Both the position numbers and the translations under genes were made by a program. The notes below the pieces were generated by a model. It worked only from the letters and a program-made list of their open reading frames with translations, was not told the DNA's origin and did not search any database. From an uncultured Halomonas sp. (GTDB lineage: Bacteria > Pseudomonadota > Gammaproteobacteria > Pseudomonadales > Halomonadaceae): a stretch of DNA of 10,929 nt. Shown here in pieces: positions 1 through 9,091 of the stretch; positions within the stretch are counted from its first letter, which is position 1, and each line of letters opens with the position of its first letter. The DNA lies in contig NZ_CAMPKE010000030.1 in NCBI RefSeq assembly GCF_946887195.1, positions 1 through 10,929 on the forward strand, given 5' to 3'.

Positions 1-1396
<1,396 letters not shown>

Positions 1397-1400
<4 letters not shown>

Positions 1401-2500
1401 GGGGCCTCCGGCGGGGTTTTAAAGGAAGCCTCCAACGGGTTCTTGGAAAGCGCCTCCAGCGGAATCAGCAAACGGAATTCGCTATGTCCCGGCCATGAAT
1501 CGCACTCGATCAAGCCGTGATGCTGGCGCAGGATCGATTGGGCGATGGAGAGCCCCAGGCCGCTACCTTCGGCACGCCCGGAAACCATCGGGTAGAACAG
1601 CGTTTCGCGAAGCCGCCCAGGAATGCCGGGGCCGTTGTCGACGATCGCCACCTCGCAGACCAACCGATGGCGCGCGGCACCAAGGGTGAACTGGCGTCGC
1701 GCGCGGGTGCGCAGCAGCAATCGCGGCGCCTCGGTCGCACTCTCCTCCATGGCCTGCACGGCATTGAGCGCGACATTCAGCACGGCCTGGATCAATTGCG
1801 CCTCGTCGCCATCGAGCTCGGGCAGGCTGGGGTCGTAGTCGCGCCGGTAGTCGATATGAGGGTGCTCGGCCTCGAGCAGCGCACGCACCCGTTCGAGCAC
1901 CTTGTGCACGTTCAACGGCTCATGGTGAATCAGCCGATTGGAACCCAGCATACGATCGACCAGATCGCGCAGCCGATCGGCCTCCTCGATGATCACTCGG
2001 GTGAATTCGGCGAGCTGCGTATCCGGTAGATCGCGCTCGAGTAGCTGCGCCGCGCCGCGAATGCCGCCCAGCGGGTTCTTGATTTCGTGGGCCAGCCCAC
2101 GCGAGAGCACCTTGATGGTCTCCTGGCGGGCGATCAGCGCTTCCTCGCGCGAGATACGCAGCAACCGGTCGCGCGGTTCGATCTCGAGCAGCAACTCATC
2201 GTCGGATAGCGGCGTGACGGTAAAATCGACGGTGATCGCCTCGCCGCCGGCCAGCAACAGGGTCGCCTCGCGCTGGGTAAACGGATGAAATTCATCACGC
2301 GCCTTGGCCAGCACCGCCGCAACGGCCCCGTGCTCGCCATCCAGGCTGTCCAGGCGCGAGCCACGCACCCGCGCGTTGCTCACCGCCAACAGCGCCTCCG
2401 CCGCCGGGTTCATCCAGCACACCCGTAGCGCGCCGTCCAATGTCACCACCGCAGTGGTCAGATGCTCCAACAGGCGTTGATACATGATTGCGTCCGACAT
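1397..2500 (-). CDS. glnL: NtrB (NRII), nitrogen sensor histidine kinase/phosphatase
   Basis: Cytosolic kinase/phosphatase partner of NtrC, normally controlled by PII (GlnB). From the ATG at 2500 it is 367 aa. An N-terminal PAS domain (about 6-110) is followed by the H-box GLAHEIKNPLGG with phosphorylated H138, then the N-box (NVALNAVQA), G1 (VDNGPGIP) and G2 (GSGLGLSIA) of an HATPase. DYDPSLPEL and LFYPMVSGR are typical of NtrB proteins. There is no transmembrane segment, as expected. The frame stays open to an upstream ATG at 2560 (387 aa), but that start has no ribosome site and adds a Pro/Gly/Ala-rich stretch absent from E. coli NtrB (349 aa). I therefore prefer 2500, although its Shine-Dalgarno (GAGAG) is close and weak. 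An ATG at 2485 is another option. The stop overlaps the ntrC start. Confidence 0.95.
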
Positions 2501-2589
2501 GGCTCTCGGTGCGATACATCCTGCAAGAAGCGCGCCAGGCCGGCCCGGCGCCTGGCTCATGGGTTGTTATCGCAGAAACGAGAAAACAT

Positions 2590-2606
2590 TGCACCATTAT
2601 GGTGCA
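2590..2606 (-). promoter_or_regulatory. NtrC-binding box upstream of ntrB (perfect palindrome)
   Basis: TGCACCATTATGGTGCA is a perfect 8+1+8 inverted repeat that fits the known NtrC box TGCAC-N7-GTGCA exactly. It lies 90 bp upstream of the preferred ntrB ATG. No convincing sigma-54 -24/-12 element is visible next to it. On the minus strand a weak sigma-70-like -10 (GATAAC) sits about 20 bp downstream of the box, so the box would cover its -35 region. That matches the known E. coli pattern in which NtrC represses the glnL promoter. Autorepression is inferred; the palindrome is directly seen. Confidence 0.85.
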
Positions 2607-2669
2607 TGAGAACGAGAAATACTGCGCAAGGGCGCGATCGGGGGGCAGTCAGGTTGGCCGAGCGGCGGA

Positions 2670-3287
2670 TCAATTGCCGGTGCGGCTCGGTGGCAGGCCG
2701 GCGGGATTATTGGGATTGGCGGGTAGATTGACGCTGGCGCGCTGGACGTAAAGCGTTATCGGCGCACTGCGATGGCGCACGTTACCGCTGGCATCGAGCA
2801 GCTCGGCCCGTAGCTGATGCTCGCCACGCTCCAGGTTGGTCAGCATGAAAGCTTTGGTATGCATCGCCGATTGGCTGACCTGACCATCGAGCAGCAAGCG
2901 TACACGGTGATCGTCGCGCAGGTCCGGGTCGATATCGAGCTCGACCTGAACGTTGCCGGCATAGCCGGTGGGCAGTGTCGCCCCGTCCTGCGGCGAGACG
3001 ATGCGAAACGTCGAATAGGGCATGAACGGACCGCCCGAAGCACGACTGGCGTCGTCGCGGGATGGCGTGTCGCCGGAGGCTTCGTCGTCGCTCGATGTCA
3101 TCGGTTGTGGCTCGGGGGACGGCACCACGGTCAGCGGCTCGAGCTCGACGCGCTCGCTGTTTTCGATGGGCTTGTCGCTGAAAATGACATTGCCCTGAGC
3201 ATCGACGGTGCGATAAACGGTCGCTGCCTGCAAGCTGGCCAATGGCAAACCAAGGCCCAGTATCAGGCATATCGAGCGGATCGACAT
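2670..3287 (-). CDS. Exported DUF4124-domain protein
   Basis: Predicted periplasmic protein of 205 aa, function unknown. The ATG at 3287 is chosen because GAGGA lies 7 bases upstream and it begins a good signal peptide: MSIRS, a hydrophobic core, then LASLQA with cleavage expected after A21. The longer open frame back to 3377 would bury this signal and run through the glnA terminator. Residues 22-45 (VYRTVDAQGNVIFSDKP) are the DUF4124 signature. A low-complexity acidic/Ser/Pro linker (about 60-100) leads to a C-terminal domain that looks beta-rich and Ig-like, with FRIVSPQDGATLPTG and later RSAPITLYVQ. DUF4124 proteins next to glnA and ntrBC are, from memory, common in Pseudomonas and Halomonas, but no nitrogen role is established. 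It lies downstream of glnA past a terminator, so its own promoter or read-through is needed; I see no clear promoter. Confidence 0.85.
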   Translation of the reverse strand: MSIRSICLILGLGLPLASLQAATVYRTVDAQGNVIFSDKPIENSERVELEPLTVVPSPEPQPMTSSDDEASGDTPSRDDASRASGGPFMPYSTFRIVSPQDGATLPTGYAGNVQVELDIDPDLRDDHRVRLLLDGQVSQSAMHTKAFMLTNLERGEHQLRAELLDASGNVRHRSAPITLYVQRASVNLPANPNNPAGLPPSRTGN

Positions 3288-3334
3288 AACAGAGTCCTCA
3301 CGGCGGGTCGCGCTGGATCGTGAAAGTATACCGC

Positions 3335-3361
3335 AAAAAAAGGGCCCACCCGGGTGGACCC
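3335..3361 (-). terminator. Intrinsic terminator after glnA
   Basis: On the minus strand, arms GGGTCCACCC and GGGTGGGCCC (3361-3342) form a GC-rich hairpin with one mismatch around the perfect palindrome CCACCCGGGTGG. It is followed by seven T (3341-3335). It starts 55 bases after the glnA stop and lies between glnA and the DUF4124 gene. Confidence 0.9.
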
Positions 3362-3415
3362 TCCAATGCGCTTTCAACCCGAACGGCGAGAGAAAGCTTG
3401 CACTGCCACTGCCTG

Positions 3416-4822
3416 TCAGCAGCTGTAATACATATCGAACTCGATCGGGTGCGTAGCCATGCGCAGCCGGTCGACATCCTCGGATATCAGCTCGATATAG
3501 GCATCGATCATATCGTCGGTGAACACGCCGCCCTCGGTGAGGAAGGCACGATCCTGGTCCAACGCTTCCAATGCCTGATCGAGACTATTGGCCACGGTGG
3601 GAATCGCCTTGCCCTCTTCCGGCGGCAGGTCGTAGAGGTTCTTGTCCATCGCATCGCCGGGGTGGATCTTGTTCTTGATGCCGTCGATGCCGGCCATCAG
3701 CATCGCCGAGAACGCCAGGTACGGGTTGGCGGTCGGGTCGGGGAAACGCGCCTCGACACGCTTGCCCTTGGGGCTCGCCGTGTAGGGAATGCGGATCGAC
3801 GCGGAGCGGTTGCGGGCACTGTAAGCCAGCATGACCGGCGCCTCGAAGCCCGGTACCAAGCGCTTGTAGGAGTTGGTTGCCGGGTTGGTGAAGGCATTCA
3901 GCGCGCGCGCGTGCTTGACGATACCGCCGATGTAATACAGCGCGGTCTCGGATAGCCCGGCATACTGATCGCCGGCGAACATGTTCTCGCCATCCTTCCA
4001 GAACGACTGGTGCACGTGCATGCCGGAACCATTGTCGCCCACCAGCGGCTTGGGCATGAAGGTAGCGGTCTTGCCGTAGGCGTGCGCGACGTTGTGGATG
4101 ACGTACTTCATCTCCTGAACTTCGTCGGCCTTCTTCACCAGGGTGTTGAACTTGACGCCGATCTCGTTCTGGCCGGCGTTGGCCACCTCGTGGTGATGCA
4201 CTTCCACCGACTGACCGATCGCTTCCAGGGTGTTGCACATGGCACTGCGGATATCGTGGAACGAATCCACCGGAGGTACCGGGAAGTAGCCGCCCTTGAC
4301 GCGGGGACGGTGGGCCAGGTTGCCGCCTTCCACGGCGCGATCGGTCGACCAGGCGCCCTCTTCGGAGCTGATCTTGTACATCGCGCCTTCGATATCGGCC
4401 TTCCAGTGCACCTCGTCGAAGATGAAGAACTCCGGCTCCGGGCCGAAGAAGGCGGTATCGCCGAGACCGGTGCTGGCCAGGTAGGCCTCGGCACGCTTGG
4501 CGATGGAGCGCGGGTCGCGCTCGTAGCCCTGCATGGTCGCCGGCTCGATGATGTCGCAGCGCAGCACCAGCGTGGCGTCCTCGGTGAACGGATCGAGGAA
4601 GGCGGTGCCATCTTCCGGGCTCAGGATCATGTCGGATTCGTTGATGCCCTTCCAGCCGGAGATGGAGGAGCCGTCGAACATCTGGCCGTTTTCGAAGAAT
4701 TCCTCATCGACGGCGTGGCTCGGAATCGTGACGTGCTGCTCCTTGCCCTTGGTATCGGTGAAGCGCAGGTCAATCCATTTGACGTCGTGTTCGTCGATCA
4801 GAGCGAGCGTCTTCTCAGACAT
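3416..4822 (-). CDS. glnA: Glutamine synthetase type I (GlnA)
   Basis: Makes glutamine from glutamate, ammonia and ATP as a cytosolic dodecamer. The protein is 468 aa (E. coli 469) and collinear throughout. The N-terminal beta-grasp domain has [14 protein letters not shown] and [13 protein letters not shown] with flap residue D50. Metal and substrate residues include GPEPEFF (128-134), HHHEV (209-213), NGSGMH (264-269) and E327 in PGFEAPV. Y397 in [10 protein letters not shown] is the adenylylation target of GlnE, so activity should be under the GlnE/PII cascade. The ATG at 4822 is preferred over an in-frame GTG at 4834 because GGAGG lies six bases upstream of the ATG and the GTG overlaps that site. 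The roughly 100-nt leader carries a small hairpin (GAGCC/GGCTC, 4839-4851) just upstream of the ribosome site. Transcription is expected from the sigma-54 promoter near 4935-4950 under NtrC. Confidence 0.98.
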   Translation of the reverse strand: MSEKTLALIDEHDVKWIDLRFTDTKGKEQHVTIPSHAVDEEFFENGQMFDGSSISGWKGINESDMILSPEDGTAFLDPFTEDATLVLRCDIIEPATMQGYERDPRSIAKRAEAYLASTGLGDTAFFGPEPEFFIFDEVHWKADIEGAMYKISSEEGAWSTDRAVEGGNLAHRPRVKGGYFPVPPVDSFHDIRSAMCNTLEAIGQSVEVHHHEVANAGQNEIGVKFNTLVKKADEVQEMKYVIHNVAHAYGKTATFMPKPLVGDNGSGMHVHQSFWKDGENMFAGDQYAGLSETALYYIGGIVKHARALNAFTNPATNSYKRLVPGFEAPVMLAYSARNRSASIRIPYTASPKGKRVEARFPDPTANPYLAFSAMLMAGIDGIKNKIHPGDAMDKNLYDLPPEEGKAIPTVANSLDQALEALDQDRAFLTEGGVFTDDMIDAYIELISEDVDRLRMATHPIEFDMYYSC

Positions 4823-4934
4823 GTTGTCCTCCACTAATGAGCCCGAGGCTCGAGTCGATGGCTTGCGAAACTAGCGTCGTTGTAGCATGCCGAGCCCGTT
4901 GTTGCCCATGCCATGCCGTTGCTGGCTATTTCAA

Positions 4935-4950
4935 AGCACAAGCCGTGCCA
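4935..4950 (-). promoter_or_regulatory. Sigma-54 (RpoN) promoter of glnA
   Basis: The minus strand reads TGGCACGGCTTGTGCT. The -24 GG and -12 GC are separated by exactly 10 bases, and TGGCACG matches the -24 consensus fully; the -12 half is GTGC in place of TTGC. Transcription should begin near 4924, giving a leader of about 100 nt. It is the analogue of glnAp2 in enteric bacteria. Confidence 0.88.
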
Positions 4951-4980
4951 AATCGGTGCGCTTAAGCAGCAAGCAATGGT

Positions 4981-5008
4981 CAAGTCATTGAAATAAAAAT
5001 TAAAAATC
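4981..5008 (-). promoter_or_regulatory. Possible IHF site between glnA promoter and NtrC boxes
   Basis: The minus strand at 4993-4981 reads TTTCAATGACTTG, one mismatch from the IHF consensus WATCAANNNNTTR. Immediately 5' of it on the same strand is an A/T tract (5008-4991), the flank preferred by IHF. It lies between the sigma-54 element and the NtrC boxes, where a bend would bring bound NtrC to the polymerase. The site is weak on sequence alone; its position is the main argument. Confidence 0.4.
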
Positions 5009-5049
5009 ACAACGACAAGTGTTCATCGGTCTGCTTGAGCGGTGCGGCA

Positions 5050-5066
5050 TGCCCCATCCCTGTGCA
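5050..5066 (-). promoter_or_regulatory. NtrC box 3, promoter-proximal
   Basis: TGCCCCATCCCTGTGCA matches TGCAC-N7-GTGCA with one mismatch (A to C in the left half). Its centre (5058) is 32 bp from the next box and about 134 bp upstream of the expected glnA start site. Confidence 0.65.
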
Positions 5067-5081
5067 TAGCGGATAATCCAC

Positions 5082-5098
5082 CGCACCATTGGCGAGCA
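5082..5098 (-). promoter_or_regulatory. NtrC box 2, middle
   Basis: CGCACCATTGGCGAGCA matches the TGCAC-N7-GTGCA box with one mismatch in each half. Alone it would be weak, but its centre (5090) is 32 and 31 bp from those of the flanking boxes, about three helical turns each, so all three would lie on one DNA face. Confidence 0.55.
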
Positions 5099-5112
5099 CG
5101 CCCGGTGCTTCA

Positions 5113-5129
5113 TGCACCATTTCAGTGCA
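5113..5129 (-). promoter_or_regulatory. NtrC box 1, distal and strongest
   Basis: TGCACCATTTCAGTGCA has both half sites TGCAC and GTGCA intact at the standard 7-bp spacing. Its centre (5121) is about 197 bp upstream of the expected glnA start. It is the best match of the three and probably the high-affinity enhancer site. It also lies 181 bp upstream of the divergent glycosyltransferase-like gene. Confidence 0.82.
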
Positions 5130-5165
5130 TAAGCCGACATGATCCTCATCAGCCTGCTCCGTTCG

Positions 5166-5239
5166 GAAAAATCAGCCAGCCTGTCGTGAAAAATCAGCCT
5201 TACAGCGTATTGATACTTTTCGATACCCACGGCTACTCT
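5166..5239 (+). promoter_or_regulatory. Direct repeat and possible promoter of the glycosyltransferase-like gene
   Basis: The 12-mer GAAAAATCAGCC occurs twice, at 5166-5177 and 5188-5199, with a 22-bp period (two helical turns). Eleven bases further on is TTGATA (5210-5215), five of six matches to a -35 box, followed after 18 bp by a weak -10 (TACTCT, 5234-5239). Tandem sites just upstream of a -35 suggest an activator. The repeat is directly seen; the promoter reading is tentative because the -10 is poor. The rest of 5130-5310 shows nothing else I can call. Confidence 0.35.
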
Positions 5240-5310
5240 TCATTACACTATGAAGGCGCAGGCCATCAGGGATCGAACGTTGAGCCAGACCGCGCTCGCC
5301 AAGGGAATTC

Positions 5311-5952
5311 GTGACACGCGGCGACCACCGTCAGCGTCACGGTACCGGCCATTACCGGATTCGGGTCGCCATATTCATGAACTCCTACAACGTTATCGTA
5401 GACTGTCGGCGCGGCTACACCCGGCTCGGTCGCTGCCTGCGCGTCATCGCCCACGGCGTGATGCGCTTCGGCGGGCATATCGATGCGGTGCTGGTCGTCG
5501 ACAAGGCCCGCAATCGCCTGGTTGCGTTGGCCGAATATCATGGCGCACGTCTGCTGGTGCTGCCCGCCGGCCCAAGGGGCAAGCGCTACAATAGCGCCGC
5601 CAATGCCAGCCAGACCGAGGTATTGACGTTCCTGGACCCAGCCGCCGAGCTACCCGAAGACTGGCTGATACGGGCCGATCACGCCCTGTTCAGTGAACAT
5701 TGGGATGCCGTGGCGCTGATTGCCGATGGCTGGCGCGGCCCGGCCTGGCTGAGTATGACCTGGCCGGGCAAACGTTATCGCCCCAGCTACCGCGCCCAGG
5801 CGTTGTGCATCAAGCGCGCCTGGTTCGAGCGGGTCGGCGGCTTCGACCCCGAACGCGATATGGATGCCGAGCGCGACCTGCTTGCGCGACTCGATGCCTG
5901 CCACGCCCGCGTGCTGCAGCACACCCAGACCGGCCACAGGACGGCCAGTTAA
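5311..5952 (+). CDS. Divergent GT-A / family 2 glycosyltransferase-like protein
   Basis: Predicted cytosolic protein of 213 aa from GTG 5311. RVAIFMNSYNV (18-28) looks like the first GT-A strand. HIDAVLVVD, then GARLLVLPAGPRGKRYNSAANAS and EVLTFLDPAAELPEDW (103-118), follow the layout of small family 2 enzymes of the TIGR04283 type (strand, GRA..MNAGA, LLFLHADTxLPxxW). The C-terminal ALCIKRAWFERVGGFDP...MDAERDLLARL matches the usual end of such domains. The key sites are altered: the nucleotide-binding DGGSxD is replaced by DKARN and the DXD-like LHAD by LDPA. The start is uncertain: the GTG has AAGGGA four bases upstream, while the ATG at 5377 (191 aa) would remove the first strand. The deacetylase-like gene follows after 100 bp on the same strand. 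Catalytic activity and sugar are unknown. Confidence 0.7.
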   Translation: MTRGDHRQRHGTGHYRIRVAIFMNSYNVIVDCRRGYTRLGRCLRVIAHGVMRFGGHIDAVLVVDKARNRLVALAEYHGARLLVLPAGPRGKRYNSAANASQTEVLTFLDPAAELPEDWLIRADHALFSEHWDAVALIADGWRGPAWLSMTWPGKRYRPSYRAQALCIKRAWFERVGGFDPERDMDAERDLLARLDACHARVLQHTQTGHRTAS

Positions 5953-6052
5953 GACAACGGCTATACTGCGAGGACACGCCGATGGCGCACGCAGAGACCT
6001 CAGCCATGCCCACCCGCCTGGGGCACAAGGAACCGACTCAGGGAGAGAGTCA

Positions 6053-7051
6053 ATGAACGGACTGAATCTGGCCCAGGATCTTGCCCAGCGGCTGCGTGGT
6101 CACTGGCGGCGCAGTCTGGTCGAGCCGCTATGGGGGCGCAACGCCATCATCGCACTCAAAAGGGTGCTGCCTGACGAGGCCGAAGCCCGGCTTCCTCATC
6201 GCGCGCCCTGGTGTCTGGGCGTCGAGAGCTTCGAGCGACTATTGATCAGACTGAGCGATGTCTCCCGGCTGGTCAGCCTGCCGACCGCCATGCAGATGCA
6301 TCACGACCCTCAGGCCCGCATCGCCCTGACCTTCGATGCCGGCTGGCGCGACAATGCCGAAGTCGTCGCTCCCTTGCTCGAGCATTACGCGATACCCGCC
6401 AGCATCTTCATCAGCACCGGCTGGCTGGGGCGCCAGCGCTGCGCCTGGCGTGAAGTCATCGGCGAAGGCCTGTGGCAACGTCAACGCCCACTACTGATTC
6501 ACAGCGTATTGAGCGATGCCGGCCTGCCGCCACCGCCACTACCGCCGGCCCATCCGGATCATGCCTATAGCCGGGCGCTGCTGGGCTATCTCGATCAATT
6601 GGCCGCTATCGAGGCCACTCACGCGCAACGCCTGGGTGACATCGCCGATCATCTACATCGCGAACTCGGCCAACCGCCGCAGGGTCTCGATCCGTTCAGC
6701 GTGCGCCGGCTGGAGAACGGCGGCCTGATCCGCTTCGGCGCCCGCGGTGTCGGGCTCGATGCGTTCGAACCCCAGAGCGACGAGCAGATCCGTTGGCAGG
6801 TGCGTCGCTCACGGCGTGAGTTGGGGCGGCTGTGCCGCGATCCGCTGCCGGTCTTCGCCTACCCCGACGACCGCCCCTCCGCCCGTGTGCAACAGGTGGT
6901 CAATCGCTGCGGCATTCAAACGGCGCTGGCCGGCAACGGCGGCTGGCTGTCGCGCCGCGACAACCCCCTGGCACTGCCGCGCATTCCCATCGCCCAACCC
7001 ATCGCCCAGAGCCCCGGGCGACTGTTCGATTACCTGCTGGGCCAGCTCTAA
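6053..7051 (+). CDS. NodB/polysaccharide deacetylase-like protein lacking metal ligands
   Basis: Protein of 332 aa. The ATG at 6053 has GGGAG about seven bases upstream; the longer open frame back to 5864 overlaps the preceding gene and is rejected. ARIALTFDAGWRDNAEVVAPLLEHYAIPASIFISTGWLG (88-126) is the start of a NodB domain. LIRFGARGVGLDAF, the SRRELGR helix, FAYPDD (268-273), GIQTALAGNGGW and LPRIP (308-312) follow in the order of a polysaccharide deacetylase. Catalytic Asp D95 remains, but all three metal ligands are changed: the second Asp of TFDDG is A96, and the two His of the FGAHTxxH motif align to R231 and L235. A roughly 90-residue insert with a proline run (about 157-166) separates the two motifs. 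No signal peptide or membrane segment is evident. It is likely a pseudoenzyme or a changed activity, working with the preceding glycosyltransferase-like protein. Confidence 0.78.
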   Translation: MNGLNLAQDLAQRLRGHWRRSLVEPLWGRNAIIALKRVLPDEAEARLPHRAPWCLGVESFERLLIRLSDVSRLVSLPTAMQMHHDPQARIALTFDAGWRDNAEVVAPLLEHYAIPASIFISTGWLGRQRCAWREVIGEGLWQRQRPLLIHSVLSDAGLPPPPLPPAHPDHAYSRALLGYLDQLAAIEATHAQRLGDIADHLHRELGQPPQGLDPFSVRRLENGGLIRFGARGVGLDAFEPQSDEQIRWQVRRSRRELGRLCRDPLPVFAYPDDRPSARVQQVVNRCGIQTALAGNGGWLSRRDNPLALPRIPIAQPIAQSPGRLFDYLLGQL

Positions 7052-7101
7052 TTATCCGGCCAACAACGCGCCAGACGGCGAAATCCGTGGGAATAAGGTG
7101 G

Positions 7102-7128
7102 TAGTGGTCACACTCTAACCACTATAAT
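7102..7128 (+). promoter_or_regulatory. typA promoter with overlapping inverted repeat
   Basis: A perfect TATAAT (7123-7128) lies 30 bp upstream of the typA start. No good -35 is present at 16-18 bp (best TGGTAG at 7099-7104). A perfect inverted repeat, TAGTGGT (7102-7108) and ACCACTA (7118-7124), surrounds the spacer, and its right arm enters the -10 box. This is the geometry of an operator or of a site that replaces the missing -35. The regulator is unknown. Confidence 0.6.
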
Positions 7129-7158
7129 GCGCCCCCTATTTCCCTGCAGGATCCCGTC

Positions 7159-8985
7159 GTGATCGAGAAACTTCGCAACATCGCCATCATCGCTCACGTC
7201 GACCATGGCAAAACCACGCTGGTCGACAAGCTTCTGAGTCAGTCCGGCACCCTGGACCGCAAGGCCGAGGGACAGGAACGCGTCATGGACTCCAACGACC
7301 AGGAAAAGGAACGCGGCATCACCATCCTGGCCAAGAACACGGCGATCCGCTGGCAGGCTCCCGGCGGTCAGGATTACCACATCAATATCGTCGACACCCC
7401 TGGGCACGCCGACTTCGGTGGCGAGGTCGAGCGCGTGATGTCGATGGTCGACTCCGTGCTGTTGCTGGTCGATGCTGTCGACGGGCCGATGCCGCAGACC
7501 CGCTTCGTCACCCAGAAGGCCTTCGATCAAGGGCTGCGCCCGATCGTCGTGGTCAACAAGGTCGATCGCCCCGGCGCGCGCCCCGATTGGGTCATCGATC
7601 AGATTTTCGACCTGTTCGACAATCTCGGTGCCAGTGACGAGCAGCTCGATTTCCCGATCATCTACTGCTCGGCGCTCAACGGCGTTGCCGGCCCCGAGCC
7701 GGATCAGCTCGCCGACGACATGACGCCGATGTTCCAGGCCATCGTCGATATCGTCGAGCCGCCCAAGGTCGACCGTGACGCCCCCTTCCAGATGCAGATC
7801 TCGGCGCTCGATTACTCGAGCTACGTCGGCGTCATCGGCCTGGGCCGCATCAAGCGCGGCAGCGTCAGCCCCGGCCAGCAGATCGTCGTGGTCTCCCGCG
7901 ATGGCGCCAGCCGCAAGGGCAAGATCGGCCAGGTCATGACCCATATGGGCCTCGAGCGCGTACAGACCGAGCGGGCCGATGCCGGCGATATCGTCTGCAT
8001 CACCGGGATCGACAACCTGGCGATCTCCGACACGCTGTGCGACCCGGCCGCCGCCGAGGCGCTGCCGGCGCTGACCGTCGACGAGCCCACCGTCTCGATG
8101 ACCTTCCAGGTCAACGATTCGCCGTTCGCCGGCCGCGACGGTAAGTACGTCACCAGCCGCAACATCAAGGATCGCCTCGACCAGGAGTTGATCCACAACG
8201 TCGCGCTGCGCGTCGAGCAGGGCGAATCGCCGGAGAAGTTCAAGGTTTCCGGGCGTGGCGAGTTACACCTCTCGGTGCTGATCGAAACCATGCGCCGCGA
8301 AGGCTTCGAACTGGCCGTGGGCCGTCCCGAAGTCATCGTTCGCGACATCGACGGCGTCAAGCAGGAGCCTTACGAAGAAGTCATCATCGACTGCGAAGAG
8401 CAGCACCAGGGCGCGGTAATGGAAGAGCTCGGCTACCGCAAGGGCGAGCTGACCAACATGAACCCCGACGGCAAGGGCCGTGTGCGCCTGGACTTCATGA
8501 TTCCCGCACGCGGGCTTATCGGCTTCCGTGGCCAGTTTCTGACCATGACCTCGGGCACCGGCATCCTCACCAGCCGCTTCGATCACTACGGCCCGCTCAA
8601 GCCCGATGCCTCCATCGAGCGGCGCAACGGCGTGCTGGTCTCGATGGTGCCCGGCAAGGCGCTGGCCTATGCACTCTATGCGCTGCAAGAGCGTGGCAAG
8701 CTGATCATCGATCACGGCACCGAAGTCTACGAAGGCATGCTGATCGGCATCAACAACCGCGCCAATGACATGGTCGTCAACCCCACCAAGGGCAAGAAGC
8801 TCGACAACATGCGCTCCACGGGGAACGACGAGAACATCGTACTCACCCCGCCGGTGAGGTTCTCGCTGGAACAGGCCATCGAGTTCCTGGATTCCGATGA
8901 ACTGGTCGAGATCACTCCGCAGCATATTCGCCTGCGCAAAAAGCATCTGACCGAGAACGCCCGCAAGCGGGCCAGCAAGGGATAG
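7159..8985 (+). CDS. typA: TypA/BipA, ribosome-associated translational GTPase
   Basis: GTPase related to EF-G and LepA that binds the 70S ribosome and assists 50S assembly and growth at low temperature or under stress. The protein is 608 aa (E. coli about 607) and collinear. G1 is [10 protein letters not shown] (12-21), the switch region has ERGITI (51-56), G3 is [10 protein letters not shown] (79-88) and G4 is NKVD (133-136). Domain II, the EF-G-like domains ([22 protein letters not shown]) and the TypA-specific C-terminal domain ([32 protein letters not shown]) are all present. The start is GTG, with AGGA seven bases upstream; [20 protein letters not shown] is the typical TypA N-terminus. 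It has its own promoter and a terminator 18 bases after the stop, so it is probably monocistronic. Confidence 0.98.
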   Translation: MIEKLRNIAIIAHVDHGKTTLVDKLLSQSGTLDRKAEGQERVMDSNDQEKERGITILAKNTAIRWQAPGGQDYHINIVDTPGHADFGGEVERVMSMVDSVLLLVDAVDGPMPQTRFVTQKAFDQGLRPIVVVNKVDRPGARPDWVIDQIFDLFDNLGASDEQLDFPIIYCSALNGVAGPEPDQLADDMTPMFQAIVDIVEPPKVDRDAPFQMQISALDYSSYVGVIGLGRIKRGSVSPGQQIVVVSRDGASRKGKIGQVMTHMGLERVQTERADAGDIVCITGIDNLAISDTLCDPAAAEALPALTVDEPTVSMTFQVNDSPFAGRDGKYVTSRNIKDRLDQELIHNVALRVEQGESPEKFKVSGRGELHLSVLIETMRREGFELAVGRPEVIVRDIDGVKQEPYEEVIIDCEEQHQGAVMEELGYRKGELTNMNPDGKGRVRLDFMIPARGLIGFRGQFLTMTSGTGILTSRFDHYGPLKPDASIERRNGVLVSMVPGKALAYALYALQERGKLIIDHGTEVYEGMLIGINNRANDMVVNPTKGKKLDNMRSTGNDENIVLTPPVRFSLEQAIEFLDSDELVEITPQHIRLRKKHLTENARKRASKG

Positions 8986-9003
8986 ATCCAGTCCTACTCC
9001 GCG

Positions 9004-9036
9004 AGCCCACCCTGCCTGTCAGTGGTGGGCTTTTTT
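9004..9036 (+). terminator. Intrinsic terminator of typA
   Basis: Arms AGCCCACC (9004-9011) and GGTGGGCT (9024-9031) pair perfectly over 8 bp around a 12-nt loop, and a run of six T follows (9031-9036). It begins 18 bases after the typA stop. Confidence 0.93.
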
Positions 9037-9091
9037 GTGGCTCGACAAAACCAGCTAGGCTGTAAGCAGGCACTTCGACAAAGAGCGAGCC

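Noticed and set aside
4010..4837. 275-codon open frame on the plus strand
   Set aside because: Fully antisense to glnA, a certain gene; no family resemblance and no ribosome site.
5130..5310. Sigma-54 promoter for the divergent gene fed by the same NtrC boxes
   Set aside because: No GG-N10-GC element in a TGGCAC/TTGC context was found on the plus strand, so nitrogen control of that gene is not supported.
5250..5594. Short plus-strand gene starting at ATG 5250
   Set aside because: After about 20 residues it becomes an Arg/Pro-rich out-of-frame reading of the glycosyltransferase-like gene; no ribosome site.
7108..8196. 362-codon open frame on the minus strand
   Set aside because: Antisense to typA; its Asp/Val/Gly-rich product is the usual complement of a GC-rich gene.
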